Shown here: piece after piece, positions 16,987 to 27,078 of the stretch | How positions within the stretch are numbered: position 1 is the stretch's first letter | Layout: every line of letters begins with the position of its first letter | From: Pseudomonadota bacterium | GTDB lineage: Bacteria > Desulfobacterota > Desulfobacteria > Desulfobacterales > JAHIVH01 | Direction: 5' to 3' | Length of the DNA: 64,000 bases | Assembly (NCBI GenBank): GCA_018816735.1 | Contig: JAHIVH010000070.1 | Coordinates: forward strand, 124,001-188,000 | Notes under the pieces: model-generated | Seen by the model: the letters and a program-made list of their open reading frames with translations, nothing else | Database searches by the model: none | Told to the model about the DNA's origin: nothing | Translations under genes and position numbers: made by a program

Positions 16987-17391
16987 ATGCCTAAAAAAAT
17001 TCAGAAATCAGTCAGTTTTGATGCAGTATTGAAGTCATTTATTAAACATTACAATCTTCCTACCAAAAAAGACATTGACAAATTTACCGATCAAATGGAT
17101 CGCCTTGAAAAACTGATCCGGAAAACGAATTCGTCCTTGACCCTTTCCGGAAAAGCCAGCTTGTCAAAAGGCTCTGGCCATCTGAGAGAAAAAACAACCG
17201 GAAAATCAACAGCAACAGCATCTTCCATGGTACTGGATGTCATTTCCGGCTCCAAAAAAGGCGCAGATTTTAAAACCATCCAGGATAAAACGGGTTTTGA
17301 CGAAAAAAAGATTCGAAACATCATTTTCCGTTTAAATAAAATAGGCAAAATTACGCGGAAAAACAGAGGCACCTATATAGCTATCAACTGA
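16987..17391 (+). CDS. Small winged-helix protein, phasin/H1-like
   Basis: A 134-residue basic protein. The N-terminal ~45 residues predict amphipathic helices with DIDKFTDQMDRLEKLIRK, resembling phasin-like or PhaF-type coiled coils. A Ser/Lys/Thr-rich linker follows. The last ~55 residues look like a small winged helix (VLDVISGSKKGADFKTIQ, then IRNIIFRLNKIGKI and GTYIAI). The same C-terminal domain recurs in the lysine-rich protein at 33091, so the two are paralogues. AAGGAGG lies four bases before this ATG, ruling out the upstream ATG at 16966. A DNA-binding or granule-associated role is inferred. Confidence 0.8.
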   Translation: MPKKIQKSVSFDAVLKSFIKHYNLPTKKDIDKFTDQMDRLEKLIRKTNSSLTLSGKASLSKGSGHLREKTTGKSTATASSMVLDVISGSKKGADFKTIQDKTGFDEKKIRNIIFRLNKIGKITRKNRGTYIAIN

Positions 17392-17614
17392 CCCGTTAAG
17401 GACACACCTTTAATTAAAAATACAATCATATGCCTTTTAAAAGGCGCAGAATGTCAACAGCCACTTTTCTGCCCTCCGTTTGAACATTCCTATTGGGCTG
17501 AATTAAAAAGAAACTTGCATACGTATGACTTAACATGCTAACGACCTTTTTATGCAAAATAGTCAAGTTACGGCCAAACCCGATTCCACATTTTTTTATT
17601 AATGGTAAATTGAT

Positions 17615-20611
17615 ATGAAACAGAAAAATGACACCATGACAGACCCGAACAATCCACATCTTTCGGAAAACGGCAACATCCTTGGGTATCAAGTGATCCA
17701 AAAAAAACGGCTGAAGGAAATCAATGCGTATCTTTATGAACTGGCCCATAAAAAAACAGGGGCAAGGCATATCCATATCAGCCGGAAAGATACGGAAAAT
17801 GCCTTTGCGGTTGCGTTTAAAACCATCCCTAAAGACGCAACAGGCGTTGCGCATATCCTTGAGCATACAGTTCTTTGCGGGTCAAAAAAATATCCGGTGA
17901 GGGATCCGTTTTTTTCGATGATCAAAAGAAGCCTGAACACGTTTATGAATGCATTTACGTCTTCTGACTGGACCATGTATCCGTTCTCAACAGAAAACCG
18001 TACCGATTTTTACAATCTCTTAGGTATCTACCTGGACGCCACCTTTTTTCCCCTGATTGACGAGTTAAGCTTCAAACAGGAGGGGCACCGGATAGAGATA
18101 GAAAACGAAGAAGAAAATGGGAATATTACGCTTGCCTTGAAAGGGATTGTCTACAATGAAATGAAAGGCGCGATGTCTTCCCCCAGCCAGGTCATGGTCA
18201 GATCGCTTTTAAACGCTCTCTACCCGGATACAACATACAGCAACAACTCCGGAGGAGACCCGCTGGTCATTCCGGATCTGACCTATGAGCAGCTGAAGAA
18301 ATTTCACGAGGTACACTACCATCCCAGCAATGCGTTTTTCTATACCTACGGTGACATGCCATTGGAAAACCACCTTGCCCTTATTGAGCAGTCGGTGCTC
18401 ACCCATTTCTCGAAAATTGATCCGGATACAGATGTGCCGCACCAGAAAAGATGGAAAAAACCAAAAGAAAAGACCTATACCTACCCCATCGGGGCCCATG
18501 AAAGTGATGAAAAAAAAGCGCAATTCTGTCTGGCCTGGTTGATGGCGGATACAACCTCATCCTTTGAGGTTCTTTCCCTGATTGTTCTTGAGCATATTTT
18601 ACTGGGAAACCCCGCATCCCCCTTACGAAAGGCTTTAATCGATTCGGAATTAGGATCTTCACTGAGTGACGGAACAGGCTTTGATTCTGAAAACAGAGAC
18701 ACAATGTTTGCCTGCGGCCTCAAAAACGTTTCCCCGGAATCCGCGTCTGATATTGAGACAATTATTTTTGATATTCTGAATCATCTTGCCAAAGAAGGCA
18801 TCGACAAAAGCCTGATTGAATCGGCAATCCACCAGATAGAGTTTCACAAAAAAGAGATCACCAACTCCCCTTATCCCTATGGTATCAAAATCATGATGTG
18901 GATTGTGGGTATCTGGATGCATGGCGGTGATCCGGCAAACGCGCTTCTGATTGACAAAGACCTGGAACGGTTAAGCCTGGAACTGAAAAAAGGCCCCTTT
19001 CTTGAAAATCAGATTCAAAAATATTTTATCGAAAATACCCATTGTATAAAAATGACGCTCATCCCTGACAAGGAAATGACTGAACGGGACAACCGGAAAA
19101 TCTCGGAAAAACTTGAAAAAATAAAATCCGGGCTTCAGCCGTCTGATCTTGAAAAAATCAGGGAAGACTCCCAAAAGCTTACCCTGTTGCAGGAGACAAA
19201 AGAGGATCTGTCCTGCCTGCCCACATTGGGGCTTGATGAAATTCCTCCCCAAATAAAAACCGTTGATGCCACACGCGAAGTCAGTGAACCGCCTTTATTC
19301 TGTTATCACCAGTCCACATCAGGCATTTTTTACTATTCCTCAATTGCCGAAACCGGAATGCTCCCGGACAAATTGATTGAAATGGCACCTTTTTTTGCCA
19401 CATCGTTTTCAAAGACAGGCACGAAAAAACATTCTTATGTGGAACTGGCACGGATGATCGATGCCAAAACAGGGGGCATCGGCCTGTCAACCCATGTCAG
19501 AACCCGTTATGACGGGTCAGAGGCTTGCATGCCGTTTATCTCCTTTTCCGGAAAATGCCTGAACCGGAATATAGCAGCCATGGTCGGCATTCTTGACGAA
19601 CTGCTTCTGGCGTTCAGCTTTGAAGATCATAAACGATTAAATAACCTTTTAAGGGAGTATCAGGCCGCCATAGAATCGGCGCTGATTCAGAATGGCCACC
19701 GCCTGGCCATTTCACTTTCGTGCAGAAAATTTTCTAAAGCCAGTGATCTGAGCGAAACATGGCATGGTGTGCGTCAGCTTCAGTTTATCAAACAGATAAA
19801 CCAGGACTTGACAGATGAAAAATTGGATGCCTTCGCTAAAAATTTATATCAAATCGGAGAGATACTGTTTAATCGTGATAATTATAAGATCGCCATTGTG
19901 GGTGAAGCAGAAAGTATGGCGCATGGTTCAGAAAAAGCCGGCGAACTTCAAAACAAGCTTCCCAAAAGAAACGGAAATCCCCCGGACATTATCGACGCAC
20001 CGGTTCAAGGTGACATCATCCATGAAGGGTGGTATACCCAGTCTGCAGTGTCATTTGTGGCAAAAAGCTTTGAAGTGGTCAAGTTGGGCCATGGGGATGC
20101 CCCGTCCCTGTCGCTTATCAGTAAAATCCTGAAATCTCTTTACCTTCACAGGGAAATTCGTGAAAAAGGCGGTGCGTATGGCGGACTTGCCATGTATAAC
20201 GCCGAAGACGGCCTGTTTTCATTTGCATCCTATAGAGACCCGCATATTGTGGCGACATTAAACGCATTCCATGGCGCCTGTGATTTTATTCGGCAGGGAA
20301 ACTATAGTGATGAAGACATCAAGGAAGCCATTCTCCAGGTATGTTCGGAAATAGACAAACCGGAAACACCCGGATTTGCCGCCAGAAAAGCGTTTTTCCG
20401 TAAAATGGTGGGGCTCTCCGATGACACCCGGAAGGCCTATAAAGAAGGTCTGCTTGGACTATCCAAAAAAGATATCCTTGAGACAGCAGAAAAATATTTC
20501 AATCCGGAAACCATGAGGGCGTCTGTTGCCGTGATTTCAGGAAAGGATAAACTGGAAGAAGCCAACCAAAAACTTGATGAAGATGTGCGACTCACGCTGA
20601 ATGCCATATAA
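17615..20611 (+). CDS. M16C zinc metallopeptidase (presequence-protease-like)
   Basis: A 998-residue peptidase of the insulinase superfamily, subfamily M16C (related to PreP, Cym1 and falcilysin), which degrade peptides inside a closed two-half chamber. The inverted zinc motif HILEH lies at about residues 79-83, followed by TVLCGSKKYPVRDPFF; the downstream metal-ligand Glu is in GIVYNEMKGAMSS. The second, inactive half carries EIREKGGAYGG. No signal peptide, so cytoplasmic. The length matches the subfamily (about 970-1000). The start is the ATG at 17615; another in-frame ATG at 17636 is possible, and neither has a strong ribosome site. It ends in a hairpin shared with the convergent gene. Confidence 0.95.
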   Translation: MKQKNDTMTDPNNPHLSENGNILGYQVIQKKRLKEINAYLYELAHKKTGARHIHISRKDTENAFAVAFKTIPKDATGVAHILEHTVLCGSKKYPVRDPFFSMIKRSLNTFMNAFTSSDWTMYPFSTENRTDFYNLLGIYLDATFFPLIDELSFKQEGHRIEIENEEENGNITLALKGIVYNEMKGAMSSPSQVMVRSLLNALYPDTTYSNNSGGDPLVIPDLTYEQLKKFHEVHYHPSNAFFYTYGDMPLENHLALIEQSVLTHFSKIDPDTDVPHQKRWKKPKEKTYTYPIGAHESDEKKAQFCLAWLMADTTSSFEVLSLIVLEHILLGNPASPLRKALIDSELGSSLSDGTGFDSENRDTMFACGLKNVSPESASDIETIIFDILNHLAKEGIDKSLIESAIHQIEFHKKEITNSPYPYGIKIMMWIVGIWMHGGDPANALLIDKDLERLSLELKKGPFLENQIQKYFIENTHCIKMTLIPDKEMTERDNRKISEKLEKIKSGLQPSDLEKIREDSQKLTLLQETKEDLSCLPTLGLDEIPPQIKTVDATREVSEPPLFCYHQSTSGIFYYSSIAETGMLPDKLIEMAPFFATSFSKTGTKKHSYVELARMIDAKTGGIGLSTHVRTRYDGSEACMPFISFSGKCLNRNIAAMVGILDELLLAFSFEDHKRLNNLLREYQAAIESALIQNGHRLAISLSCRKFSKASDLSETWHGVRQLQFIKQINQDLTDEKLDAFAKNLYQIGEILFNRDNYKIAIVGEAESMAHGSEKAGELQNKLPKRNGNPPDIIDAPVQGDIIHEGWYTQSAVSFVAKSFEVVKLGHGDAPSLSLISKILKSLYLHREIREKGGAYGGLAMYNAEDGLFSFASYRDPHIVATLNAFHGACDFIRQGNYSDEDIKEAILQVCSEIDKPETPGFAARKAFFRKMVGLSDDTRKAYKEGLLGLSKKDILETAEKYFNPETMRASVAVISGKDKLEEANQKLDEDVRLTLNAI

Positions 20612-20641
20612 ATAACCGGATTTCATCATCCGGTTATTTCA
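20611..20641. terminator. Bidirectional terminator
   Basis: Eleven-bp perfect arms (aataaccggat 20611-20621 and complement 20628-20638) with a 6-base loop lie exactly between the convergent peptidase and DUF2520 genes and include the latter's stop codon. T-runs are short on both sides. Confidence 0.6.
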
Positions 20642-21506
20642 GCAGGTCAACCAATTCATTGATCTTTTGGGGATCGAGCTCGTTTCTTTTTTTTGTCAGA
20701 CCGACCGCGTACCGGCCGAGTATTTTATACATGTCCACAAGTCCGGGCTGTCTTTCCCTTATTTGATCGAGATGACGGGTAACGGTGCTCACATCCCCCC
20801 TGACAATAGGGCCGGTGAGGGCGTTTACCACACCTACTTTTTCAATATTATCCAGTGTCCCTTTGATAAGGGGCCTTAAAACACTCATGGCATCCTTTTC
20901 AGAAATGCCTGCCTCATTAATCAGGTCAAAAGAAAACCCGATCAGCGCCACAAGGTAGTTTGATGCCACGACAGCTGAGGCATGGTAAAGGGTTTTGGCA
21001 TCGGTCCTGATTTCGATAAACACGGATTCCAGTTCAGCAGCTATGTTTCGGGCAATTCCCATGGCCAAAGGCGCCCCCTCTGCCGCCATGATGATCCCTT
21101 TAAACGGATTGTCTGTGAGTTTGACCGAAGCGAAACTTTGAAGCGGATGAAGGGATCCTGTAATAGCACCTTCTTTTTCTGCAGAAGCAAGAATCGTCGA
21201 TGGCTGGGAGCCGCTGCAATGAAAGACAATCGCTCCTTTTTTAAATCCATGGTGTTTTGCAATTTCCTCACAGTTTTCCTGAATTTTACCATCAGGCGTT
21301 GCAATGAATACCACATCTGCGTCACCGGTTATTTCCCAGGGGGTTACACTGAAATTTGCGGTGTTCAGCAGCCGGGCAGCAGCCTGGGCTGAGGGGAGCG
21401 TACGGCAGGAAATCCCTTTGATGGCATACCCCTTGCCTGACAGATGGTTTCCGAATGTCGTGCCGACTTTTCCACATCCCGCAATCGCTATGGTTGGTTT
21501 CATCAT
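20634..21506 (-). CDS. Rossmann-like/DUF2520 dehydrogenase-type protein
   Basis: A 290-residue protein with an N-terminal Rossmann fold (IAIAGCGKVGTTFGNHL, a GxGxxG nucleotide-binding loop) and a C-terminal all-helical DUF2520 domain containing LYHASAVVASNYLVALI. It resembles NADP-dependent 6-phosphogluconate-dehydrogenase-like and ketopantoate-reductase-like oxidoreductases, but its substrate is unknown. Full length for the family. AAGGAG lies upstream of the start; ATGATG gives two possible first codons. It is a single gene converging on the M16C peptidase. Confidence 0.9.
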   Translation of the reverse strand: MMKPTIAIAGCGKVGTTFGNHLSGKGYAIKGISCRTLPSAQAAARLLNTANFSVTPWEITGDADVVFIATPDGKIQENCEEIAKHHGFKKGAIVFHCSGSQPSTILASAEKEGAITGSLHPLQSFASVKLTDNPFKGIIMAAEGAPLAMGIARNIAAELESVFIEIRTDAKTLYHASAVVASNYLVALIGFSFDLINEAGISEKDAMSVLRPLIKGTLDNIEKVGVVNALTGPIVRGDVSTVTRHLDQIRERQPGLVDMYKILGRYAVGLTKKRNELDPQKINELVDLLK

Positions 21507-21759
21507 ATCCTCGCTCCTTTTTTCCGGATACCAACATTAATATTGACTAAATGATCTCCAATAGGTACATAAGCGAAATTATTCAAAATAAATTGTGGCA
21601 GGCCATGCTGCGTGTTTGTTTGCCATGATGAATTGAATGACAGACAATCCGGATTATTTCTTTTTATCATTGTATATCGTAAATATAAAATGACGACAAT
21701 GATATTTTAAAATGATCCGGTTTGATGATCGGAGCGGTTATTATATAAGGTAAAAAAAA

Positions 21760-23016
21760 ATGATTCAACTGATAAAAGGTTTTAAAGATATACTCCCGGA
21801 GGAAATTACTCTCTGGCAGCAGGTCGAAACACTTGCGAGAACGATTTTTGAAGATTTTGGATACCGGGAAATCCGCCTGCCCATTCTTGAAAAAGCGGAG
21901 TTGTTCGCGAGAAGCATTGGTGACACGACAGATATTGTCGAAAAAGAAATGTATGCATTTGAAGATGGCAAGCGAGGGCTGGTCACTCTTCGCCCGGAAG
22001 CTACGGCATCCGTGGTCCGGTCTTATATTCAGCAACGGCTCTATGCAAACGACCCGATCCAGAAACTTTATACCATTGGCCCCATGTTCAGAAAAGAGCG
22101 TCCCCAGAAAGGAAGATACAGACAATTTTACCAGATCGATGCGGAAGTGTTCGGCATCGAGTCCCCCCTTATGGACGCCCAGATGATCTTCATGCTGATG
22201 ACGCTTTTTTCCCGTCTGAATGTGTCAGATATAACGGTTTTGATAAACTCGCTGGGATGCCCTGCATGCAGGCCCCGATTCAAGGAAAGCCTCCTTTCCA
22301 TGCTCGGATCGAAAAAAGAGTTGCTATGTGAAAACTGCAACCGACGGCTTTCAAAAAACCCGTTAAGAGTGCTTGACTGCAAAGTGCCATCCTGCAGGGA
22401 CGCAGTAAAAGATGCGCCATCCATTTCCGATTTTCTCTGTAACGGTTGTGAAAGCCATTTTTCAGAGGTTAAAAAAACATTGAAACACCTTGGGGTCAAA
22501 TACGAAATTGACAAAAGCCTTGTAAGAGGACTCGATTATTATACACGAACTATTTTTGAAATCCAGACAACGGCTCTGGGCGCACAAAATGCCGTTGCAG
22601 GCGGTGGCCGCTATGACGGCCTTGTGGAAGCTCTGGATGGGCCAAGCCAGCCAGCCATCGGGTTTGCCATCGGATTTGACAGGCTTTGTGAAATCTTATC
22701 CCAAAACAGCCCCATTTCAGTAAAGCCGGTTGACGTCTTCTTTATTGCAACGGGCGATGAATCCAAAAAAGTATCGTTTGAATCGATCTGCAAACTCAAT
22801 GTACAGGGAATTACAGCAGATATGGACTATGGGGATAGAAGCCTTAAAAGTCTCATGAAACGGGCAGACAAACTGAATGCTTCGTTTGTTGTCATCGCAG
22901 ATGACGAGGCGCTGAAGAGCGGGAATGTCACCCTGAGAAACATGAATACAAAAGATCAGATTTCCATTCCCGCGGCAGGTATCGCAGAAAATATCAAATC
23001 AAGAATTATCAGATAA
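21760..23016 (+). CDS. hisS: Histidyl-tRNA synthetase
   Basis: A 418-residue class II synthetase charging tRNA-His. Motif 1 region: GYREIRLPILEKAELF; motif 2: FRKERPQKGRYRQFYQ; histidine-specific motif A: LVRGLDYYTRT; motif 3: AIGFAIGFDRL. The insertion domain has a Cys-rich stretch (CPACRPRF, ENCNRR, CNGCESH). The C-terminal anticodon-binding domain ends the protein. It lies 13 bases ahead of aspS, a hisS-aspS pair found in many bacteria. AAGG lies upstream of the ATG. Confidence 0.98.
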   Translation: MIQLIKGFKDILPEEITLWQQVETLARTIFEDFGYREIRLPILEKAELFARSIGDTTDIVEKEMYAFEDGKRGLVTLRPEATASVVRSYIQQRLYANDPIQKLYTIGPMFRKERPQKGRYRQFYQIDAEVFGIESPLMDAQMIFMLMTLFSRLNVSDITVLINSLGCPACRPRFKESLLSMLGSKKELLCENCNRRLSKNPLRVLDCKVPSCRDAVKDAPSISDFLCNGCESHFSEVKKTLKHLGVKYEIDKSLVRGLDYYTRTIFEIQTTALGAQNAVAGGGRYDGLVEALDGPSQPAIGFAIGFDRLCEILSQNSPISVKPVDVFFIATGDESKKVSFESICKLNVQGITADMDYGDRSLKSLMKRADKLNASFVVIADDEALKSGNVTLRNMNTKDQISIPAAGIAENIKSRIIR

Positions 23017-23029
23017 AGGAGTTAAAAAA

Positions 23030-24811
23030 GTGGCGGATATACTTGGAAATATGCGAAAAACCCACAATTGTGGGGAGTTAGGCATAGAAGATGTCGGGAA
23101 AGAAGTCATTCTGATGGGCTGGGTACAACGAAGACGTGATCATGGCGGTGTTATCTTTGTTGACTTCAGAGACAGGGAAGGATTGACGCAAATCGTTTTC
23201 AATCCTGAAGAAAATCAAGCGGTGCACGAAAAGGCACATGTCATCCGAAGTGAATTTGTGCTGGGCGTGAGAGGTATCATCAGAAAACGACCGGAAGGGA
23301 TGATCAATCCCAAAATGAAAACCGGCATGATAGAAGTGATGGTAACGGAACTGAAAATTTTAAATACTGCCCAGACCCCTCCGTTTCAGATAGAAGATGG
23401 CATAGAGGTTTCCGAAACCATACGGCTCCAAAACCGTCATATCGATTTGAGACGGCCCAAGTTATCAGAAAATATCATTACTAGACACAAAACATCTTTG
23501 ACTGTTCGAAATTATTTAAATAAACATGGCTTCCTCGATATTGAAACCCCTTTTCTGACAAAAAGCACACCTGAAGGCGCCAGAGACTACTTGGTCCCAA
23601 GCCGGGTCAATGAAGGATGCTTTTTTGCACTCCCCCAGTCTCCCCAGCTTTTTAAACAGCTGCTCATGATTGGTGGTTTTGATCGATATTATCAGATCGT
23701 CCGTTGTTTCAGGGATGAGGATTTAAGAGCAGACAGACAACCCGAATTTACCCAGATAGATCTTGAAATGTCATTTGTGGGCGAAGAAGACATCATGGCC
23801 ATTGCTGAAGGCATGATGGAAATCGTTTTCAAAGAGGTGCTGGGGAAGGACGTAAAAATTCCTTTCAACAGGCTGACATATGACGTGGCAATGGACAAGT
23901 ACGGCCTTGACAAACCCGACCTTCGCTTTGGCCTCGAACTCACAGACATTTCTGATATTGTCAAAAATACGGGGTTCAAAGTGTTTGCGGATGTGGTAAA
24001 AAAAGGGGGAATGGTAAAGGCGCTGAATGCAAAAGGATGTGCGGATTTTTCAAGAAAAGAAATTGATGATTTCACAACGTTTGTGGCGATCTATAAAGCA
24101 AAAGGCCTGGCCTGGATAAAGGTAAAAGAAAACGAGTGGCAGTCGCCAATTGCCAAATTCTTTTCAGATGATGAAAAGGAAATGATGGCAAAAAAAATTA
24201 ACATGGAAAAGGATGACCTTGTCCTCTTTGTAGCGGACCGGCCCCAGATTGTTAATGAAGCACTGGGAAACCTCAGAAATCTGATTGCAGAGAAAAAAAA
24301 TCTGATTGACAGAAACGAATTCAACTTTGTCTGGGTCACTCATTTTCCGCTCTTTGAGTATGATGAGGCAGAACAACGCTATACATCTGTCCATCATCCT
24401 TTTACAGCCCCCATGGAAGACGATTATCAGAACCTTTCGGACAATCCTCTTGCTGTAAAATCCCGTGCATATGATCTGGTGTTAAACGGTTCTGAAATAG
24501 GCGGAGGCAGTATTCGTATTCATGACCGGGAGATTCAGGAAAAAATATTTTCCGTTTTAAAAATGGATAAGGCAGAATATGAGAACAAATTCGGGTTCCT
24601 TTTATCCGCACTTGAATCAGGCGCGCCGCCCCATGGCGGCATGGCATTTGGATTTGACAGACTGGTCATGCTTCTTTGCGGGCAGCCTTCCATTCGGGAT
24701 GTCATTGCTTTCCCGAAAACCCAGCGCGCAGGATGCCTTTTAACGGATGCACCCTCAAAAGCAACTCCGGAACAGCTTAATGAACTCTCTTTGAGAGTCG
24801 TTACGCAATAA
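23030..24811 (+). CDS. aspS: Aspartyl-tRNA synthetase
   Basis: A 593-residue bacterial-type class II synthetase. The N-terminal OB-fold anticodon domain carries GWVQRRRDHGGVIFVDFRDR; the catalytic core has FLDIETPFLTKSTPEGARD (motif 1), RCFRDEDLRADRQPEFTQ (motif 2), the ~110-residue bacterial GAD insertion, and GMAFGFDRLVMLLCG (motif 3). A GTG start is supported by AAAGGAG. Whether it charges tRNA-Asp only or also tRNA-Asn cannot be judged here. Co-transcribed with hisS. Confidence 0.98.
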   Translation: MADILGNMRKTHNCGELGIEDVGKEVILMGWVQRRRDHGGVIFVDFRDREGLTQIVFNPEENQAVHEKAHVIRSEFVLGVRGIIRKRPEGMINPKMKTGMIEVMVTELKILNTAQTPPFQIEDGIEVSETIRLQNRHIDLRRPKLSENIITRHKTSLTVRNYLNKHGFLDIETPFLTKSTPEGARDYLVPSRVNEGCFFALPQSPQLFKQLLMIGGFDRYYQIVRCFRDEDLRADRQPEFTQIDLEMSFVGEEDIMAIAEGMMEIVFKEVLGKDVKIPFNRLTYDVAMDKYGLDKPDLRFGLELTDISDIVKNTGFKVFADVVKKGGMVKALNAKGCADFSRKEIDDFTTFVAIYKAKGLAWIKVKENEWQSPIAKFFSDDEKEMMAKKINMEKDDLVLFVADRPQIVNEALGNLRNLIAEKKNLIDRNEFNFVWVTHFPLFEYDEAEQRYTSVHHPFTAPMEDDYQNLSDNPLAVKSRAYDLVLNGSEIGGGSIRIHDREIQEKIFSVLKMDKAEYENKFGFLLSALESGAPPHGGMAFGFDRLVMLLCGQPSIRDVIAFPKTQRAGCLLTDAPSKATPEQLNELSLRVVTQ

Positions 24812-24817
24812 TAGAAA

Positions 24818-24867
24818 TCCCCTCTTGCCTGAATCGGATTGGAATCAAATGGACAGGTGAGGGGGGA
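24818..24867. terminator. Probable bidirectional terminator after aspS
   Basis: Arms 24818-24831 and 24854-24867 pair over 14 bases including three G-U pairs. The hairpin lies between aspS and the convergent TetR gene, almost touching the latter's stop codon. Confidence 0.4.
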
Positions 24868-24868
24868 A

Positions 24869-25498
24869 TCAATCAATCCCCATCATTTCCTTGACAAGAT
24901 GAATAGCGGTTTCCGCATTGAACAGGTCAGGAGACATGAATTCATTTAAAAAAATCATTGAAAAATATTGGCTGATCAGAAGCCCGGCTAACATTCTGGG
25001 ATGAATATCGGGAAATATCCCTTTTCGTAACGTTCCTTTTTTTCTCATTTCAGCAATGGCTTTTTCCATTTCGTCGATCATCATGTTCAAAATTTTGGAA
25101 AACCGTCCATCCAGTTCTTCCGTGTCCCTGGCACTATATAAATGAACGAGAAACATCGATTTATCAGGGTGATCTATAACAAAACGGACATATGAATATA
25201 TGAGTGCCTTAAGATAAATTACCGGGTCGTTACTATCTTTATCCATCTCCTCCTGCCATGTGGCGGAAAGAAGCGTGACCACCGAATTGATGCATTCATT
25301 GAACAGATCTTTTTTATTACTGAAATGACGGTACATCGTCTTTTCAGTGACGCCTGCATCTTTTGCAATTCTGGCAGTGGTTGTGGCAGTATACCCTCTT
25401 TTATTGAACAATGTAATCGCTGCATCAAGGATATCCTGATGACGTTTTTCATATTCCATGTATCTTTCTTTTGTCTTTGTAACGATATTATCCTTCAC
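24869..25498 (-). CDS. TetR/AcrR family transcriptional regulator
   Basis: A 209-residue repressor. The N-terminal helix-turn-helix is clear (DAAITLFNKRGYTATTTARI, then AGVTEKTMYRHFSNKKDL). The C-terminal ligand domain is alpha-helical and not assignable to a known effector class. The GTG start at 25498 has GGGGGAG nine bases upstream; an ATG at 25459 is the alternative. It lies 18 bases after the small basic-protein gene on the same strand. The regulated genes are unknown. Confidence 0.92.
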   Translation of the reverse strand: MKDNIVTKTKERYMEYEKRHQDILDAAITLFNKRGYTATTTARIAKDAGVTEKTMYRHFSNKKDLFNECINSVVTLLSATWQEEMDKDSNDPVIYLKALIYSYVRFVIDHPDKSMFLVHLYSARDTEELDGRFSKILNMMIDEMEKAIAEMRKKGTLRKGIFPDIHPRMLAGLLISQYFSMIFLNEFMSPDLFNAETAIHLVKEMMGID

Positions 25499-25516
25499 GA
25501 AGATGATCTCCCCCCT

Positions 25517-25780
25517 TTATTGACCTTCGCTATCATTGCATGCCTTAACCCGTTCATTCTGTCCGTTTTTCCGTCTGCGAATAATACTGCCAGCTCCGGA
25601 TTGGGATTTTATCCTATCTTGAATTGCCTGCTTTTTTTCATTTTCCTCAATCAGCAGATGAAGTTTTTCATCCAGCTTTCTTCTATCTTTTCCACTTCGC
25701 CGTTCAGGGCCGTTATATGGACCTTTCTTTTTACGACGATCCTTTTTTCTTCTGTTTTTACGAATAACCTTGATATCCAT
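25517..25780 (-). CDS. Small, highly basic protein, unknown
   Basis: An 87-residue, Arg/Lys-rich hypothetical protein (MDIKVIRKNRRKKDRRKKK, then GPERRSGKDRRK). The ERRSGxDRR motif recurs in small deltaproteobacterial proteins and at the start of some signalling proteins. No membrane segment. I took the ATG at 25780; a TTG at 25810 would add ten residues and neither has an ideal ribosome site. It runs directly into the TetR gene. The protein may bind nucleic acid, but this is only suggested by charge. Confidence 0.5.
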   Translation of the reverse strand: MDIKVIRKNRRKKDRRKKKGPYNGPERRSGKDRRKLDEKLHLLIEENEKKQAIQDRIKSQSGAGSIIRRRKNGQNERVKACNDSEGQ

Positions 25781-25908
25781 GAAAGACTGGCCATCTCCTG
25801 TGAACAGCAAATGATTGTTATGGTATGAAACGACGAATCGGCATACCTTTTCATTAATCTCAAGAAAACATTGTATCCATTATATCAGAAGATGATTATC
25901 AAGCCACG

Positions 25909-26751
25909 TTAAAAATTAAACACACTTCCCACAGAAGCCATGACAAACTCCTTTTTGAAATGCGATTTTATTTCAGATGCCGCATGAGAGCCGGTACAAT
26001 GACTTGTGCCAATGAGCTTTACTTTGTAATGCTTTAAAATATCTATTGATTTCTGAATATATTGGTCGGAAGCCGTGCCAAGATGTGTGCCACCTATTAC
26101 TGCATGAAACGTCTTATGGCCTGTTTTGTCGCTTAAATCATTTAATATTTCAACCAGACCGGCATGGGCACACCCCAGAAGGACCACCGGGCCGGAACCG
26201 GTTTCAAGAAGAAGGGACAAATCATCATTGAATGGATCAGAATATATGGTATCGCCGTCTTTGTATTTCAAACGGGTGTCCCATGTCTGCCAGTCATCCG
26301 GCCTTGCAATATCCGATATTGCACAAATCTCGTCGTCGATTTTTGCAAAAGAATGGATGTATCGAAAGTCTGCCCCTTTTTCCTGATATGATTCTTTACT
26401 TAGCGGAAACCCGATAGGGACTTCGATATTGTCTGATTGCGTTTCAATTAATGCAATTTTTTTTTGAAACGCCTCCTCATGCACATATACAGGTAAAGGC
26501 TTGTCCCGGTTTTCCAGAACCTTTATTAATCCGCCTGTATGGTCAAAGTGGCCGTGACTGATGATGATGCGATCAATCGCATGAGCCTGCTTACTCATGA
26601 TGGTCATATTATTGATCAATCCCACACCTTGCCCGGTATCATAAAGTGTTGTCCGTTCCCCTTCTATCAAAAGTGCCTGGCCATGTTCACCTATAAGTCC
26701 CCAGGGAAAAGGCACGCCTACTGTATTTTCACATAAGACCGTCACTCTCAT
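25909..26751 (-). CDS. MBL-fold metallohydrolase
   Basis: A 280-residue metallo-beta-lactamase-fold hydrolase. The metal-binding motif is ISHGHFDHTGG, with further ligands in LGCAHAGLVEIL and SHCTG. N-terminal GLIGEHGQALLIEG and the TGQG segment resemble enzymes of the RFAP-synthase-related group (7,8-dihydropterin-methyl-ribofuranosylaminobenzene-phosphate synthase family), though many bacterial members have no established reaction. No signal peptide. AGGAGG lies upstream of the ATG. Likely a monocistronic gene. Confidence 0.9.
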   Translation of the reverse strand: MRVTVLCENTVGVPFPWGLIGEHGQALLIEGERTTLYDTGQGVGLINNMTIMSKQAHAIDRIIISHGHFDHTGGLIKVLENRDKPLPVYVHEEAFQKKIALIETQSDNIEVPIGFPLSKESYQEKGADFRYIHSFAKIDDEICAISDIARPDDWQTWDTRLKYKDGDTIYSDPFNDDLSLLLETGSGPVVLLGCAHAGLVEILNDLSDKTGHKTFHAVIGGTHLGTASDQYIQKSIDILKHYKVKLIGTSHCTGSHAASEIKSHFKKEFVMASVGSVFNF

Positions 26752-27078
26752 TCCAAACCTCCTGATTTTGCTGACCCTTATTCGTTTGATTTCGAAAAGA
26801 ATTATCCTGAATTTTTTTTGAGGACAATATTGACAGGTTGTGTAAAGGAATTCAACCCATATCCTTCAGAGTTAATCCACGTCGTTCAATCATACATTTT
26901 TCTGTTATGTTAGTAATAATTGGTAATTTTGAGTTATTATAAGCAATTTATAATAATATAATTTGCTATATATTGACAATAACGACTTGAAATGAAATAC
27001 AAATTACTTTTACAAACAACCTTATAGGTTTGAATGGAAGCTGCTGGATGCATCTGCCAGACAATCCAGAGTGAGATT
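26752..27078. other. Intergenic region upstream of porin operon
   Basis: A very AT-rich stretch between divergent genes. It contains a dyad (ttattata 26934-26941, complement 26949-26956, within a larger AGCAA..TTGCT near-palindrome at 26942-26967). A TTGACA at 26973-26978 lies shortly after it, without a good -10 box. This is the likely control region of the porin operon. Confidence 0.4.

Noticed and set aside
17433-17446. 14-base palindrome gccttttaaaaggc
   Set aside because: No loop and no T-run, so not a credible terminator; probably chance in AT-rich sequence.
26829-26834. TTGACA upstream of the porin operon
   Set aside because: No -10 box at a suitable distance.
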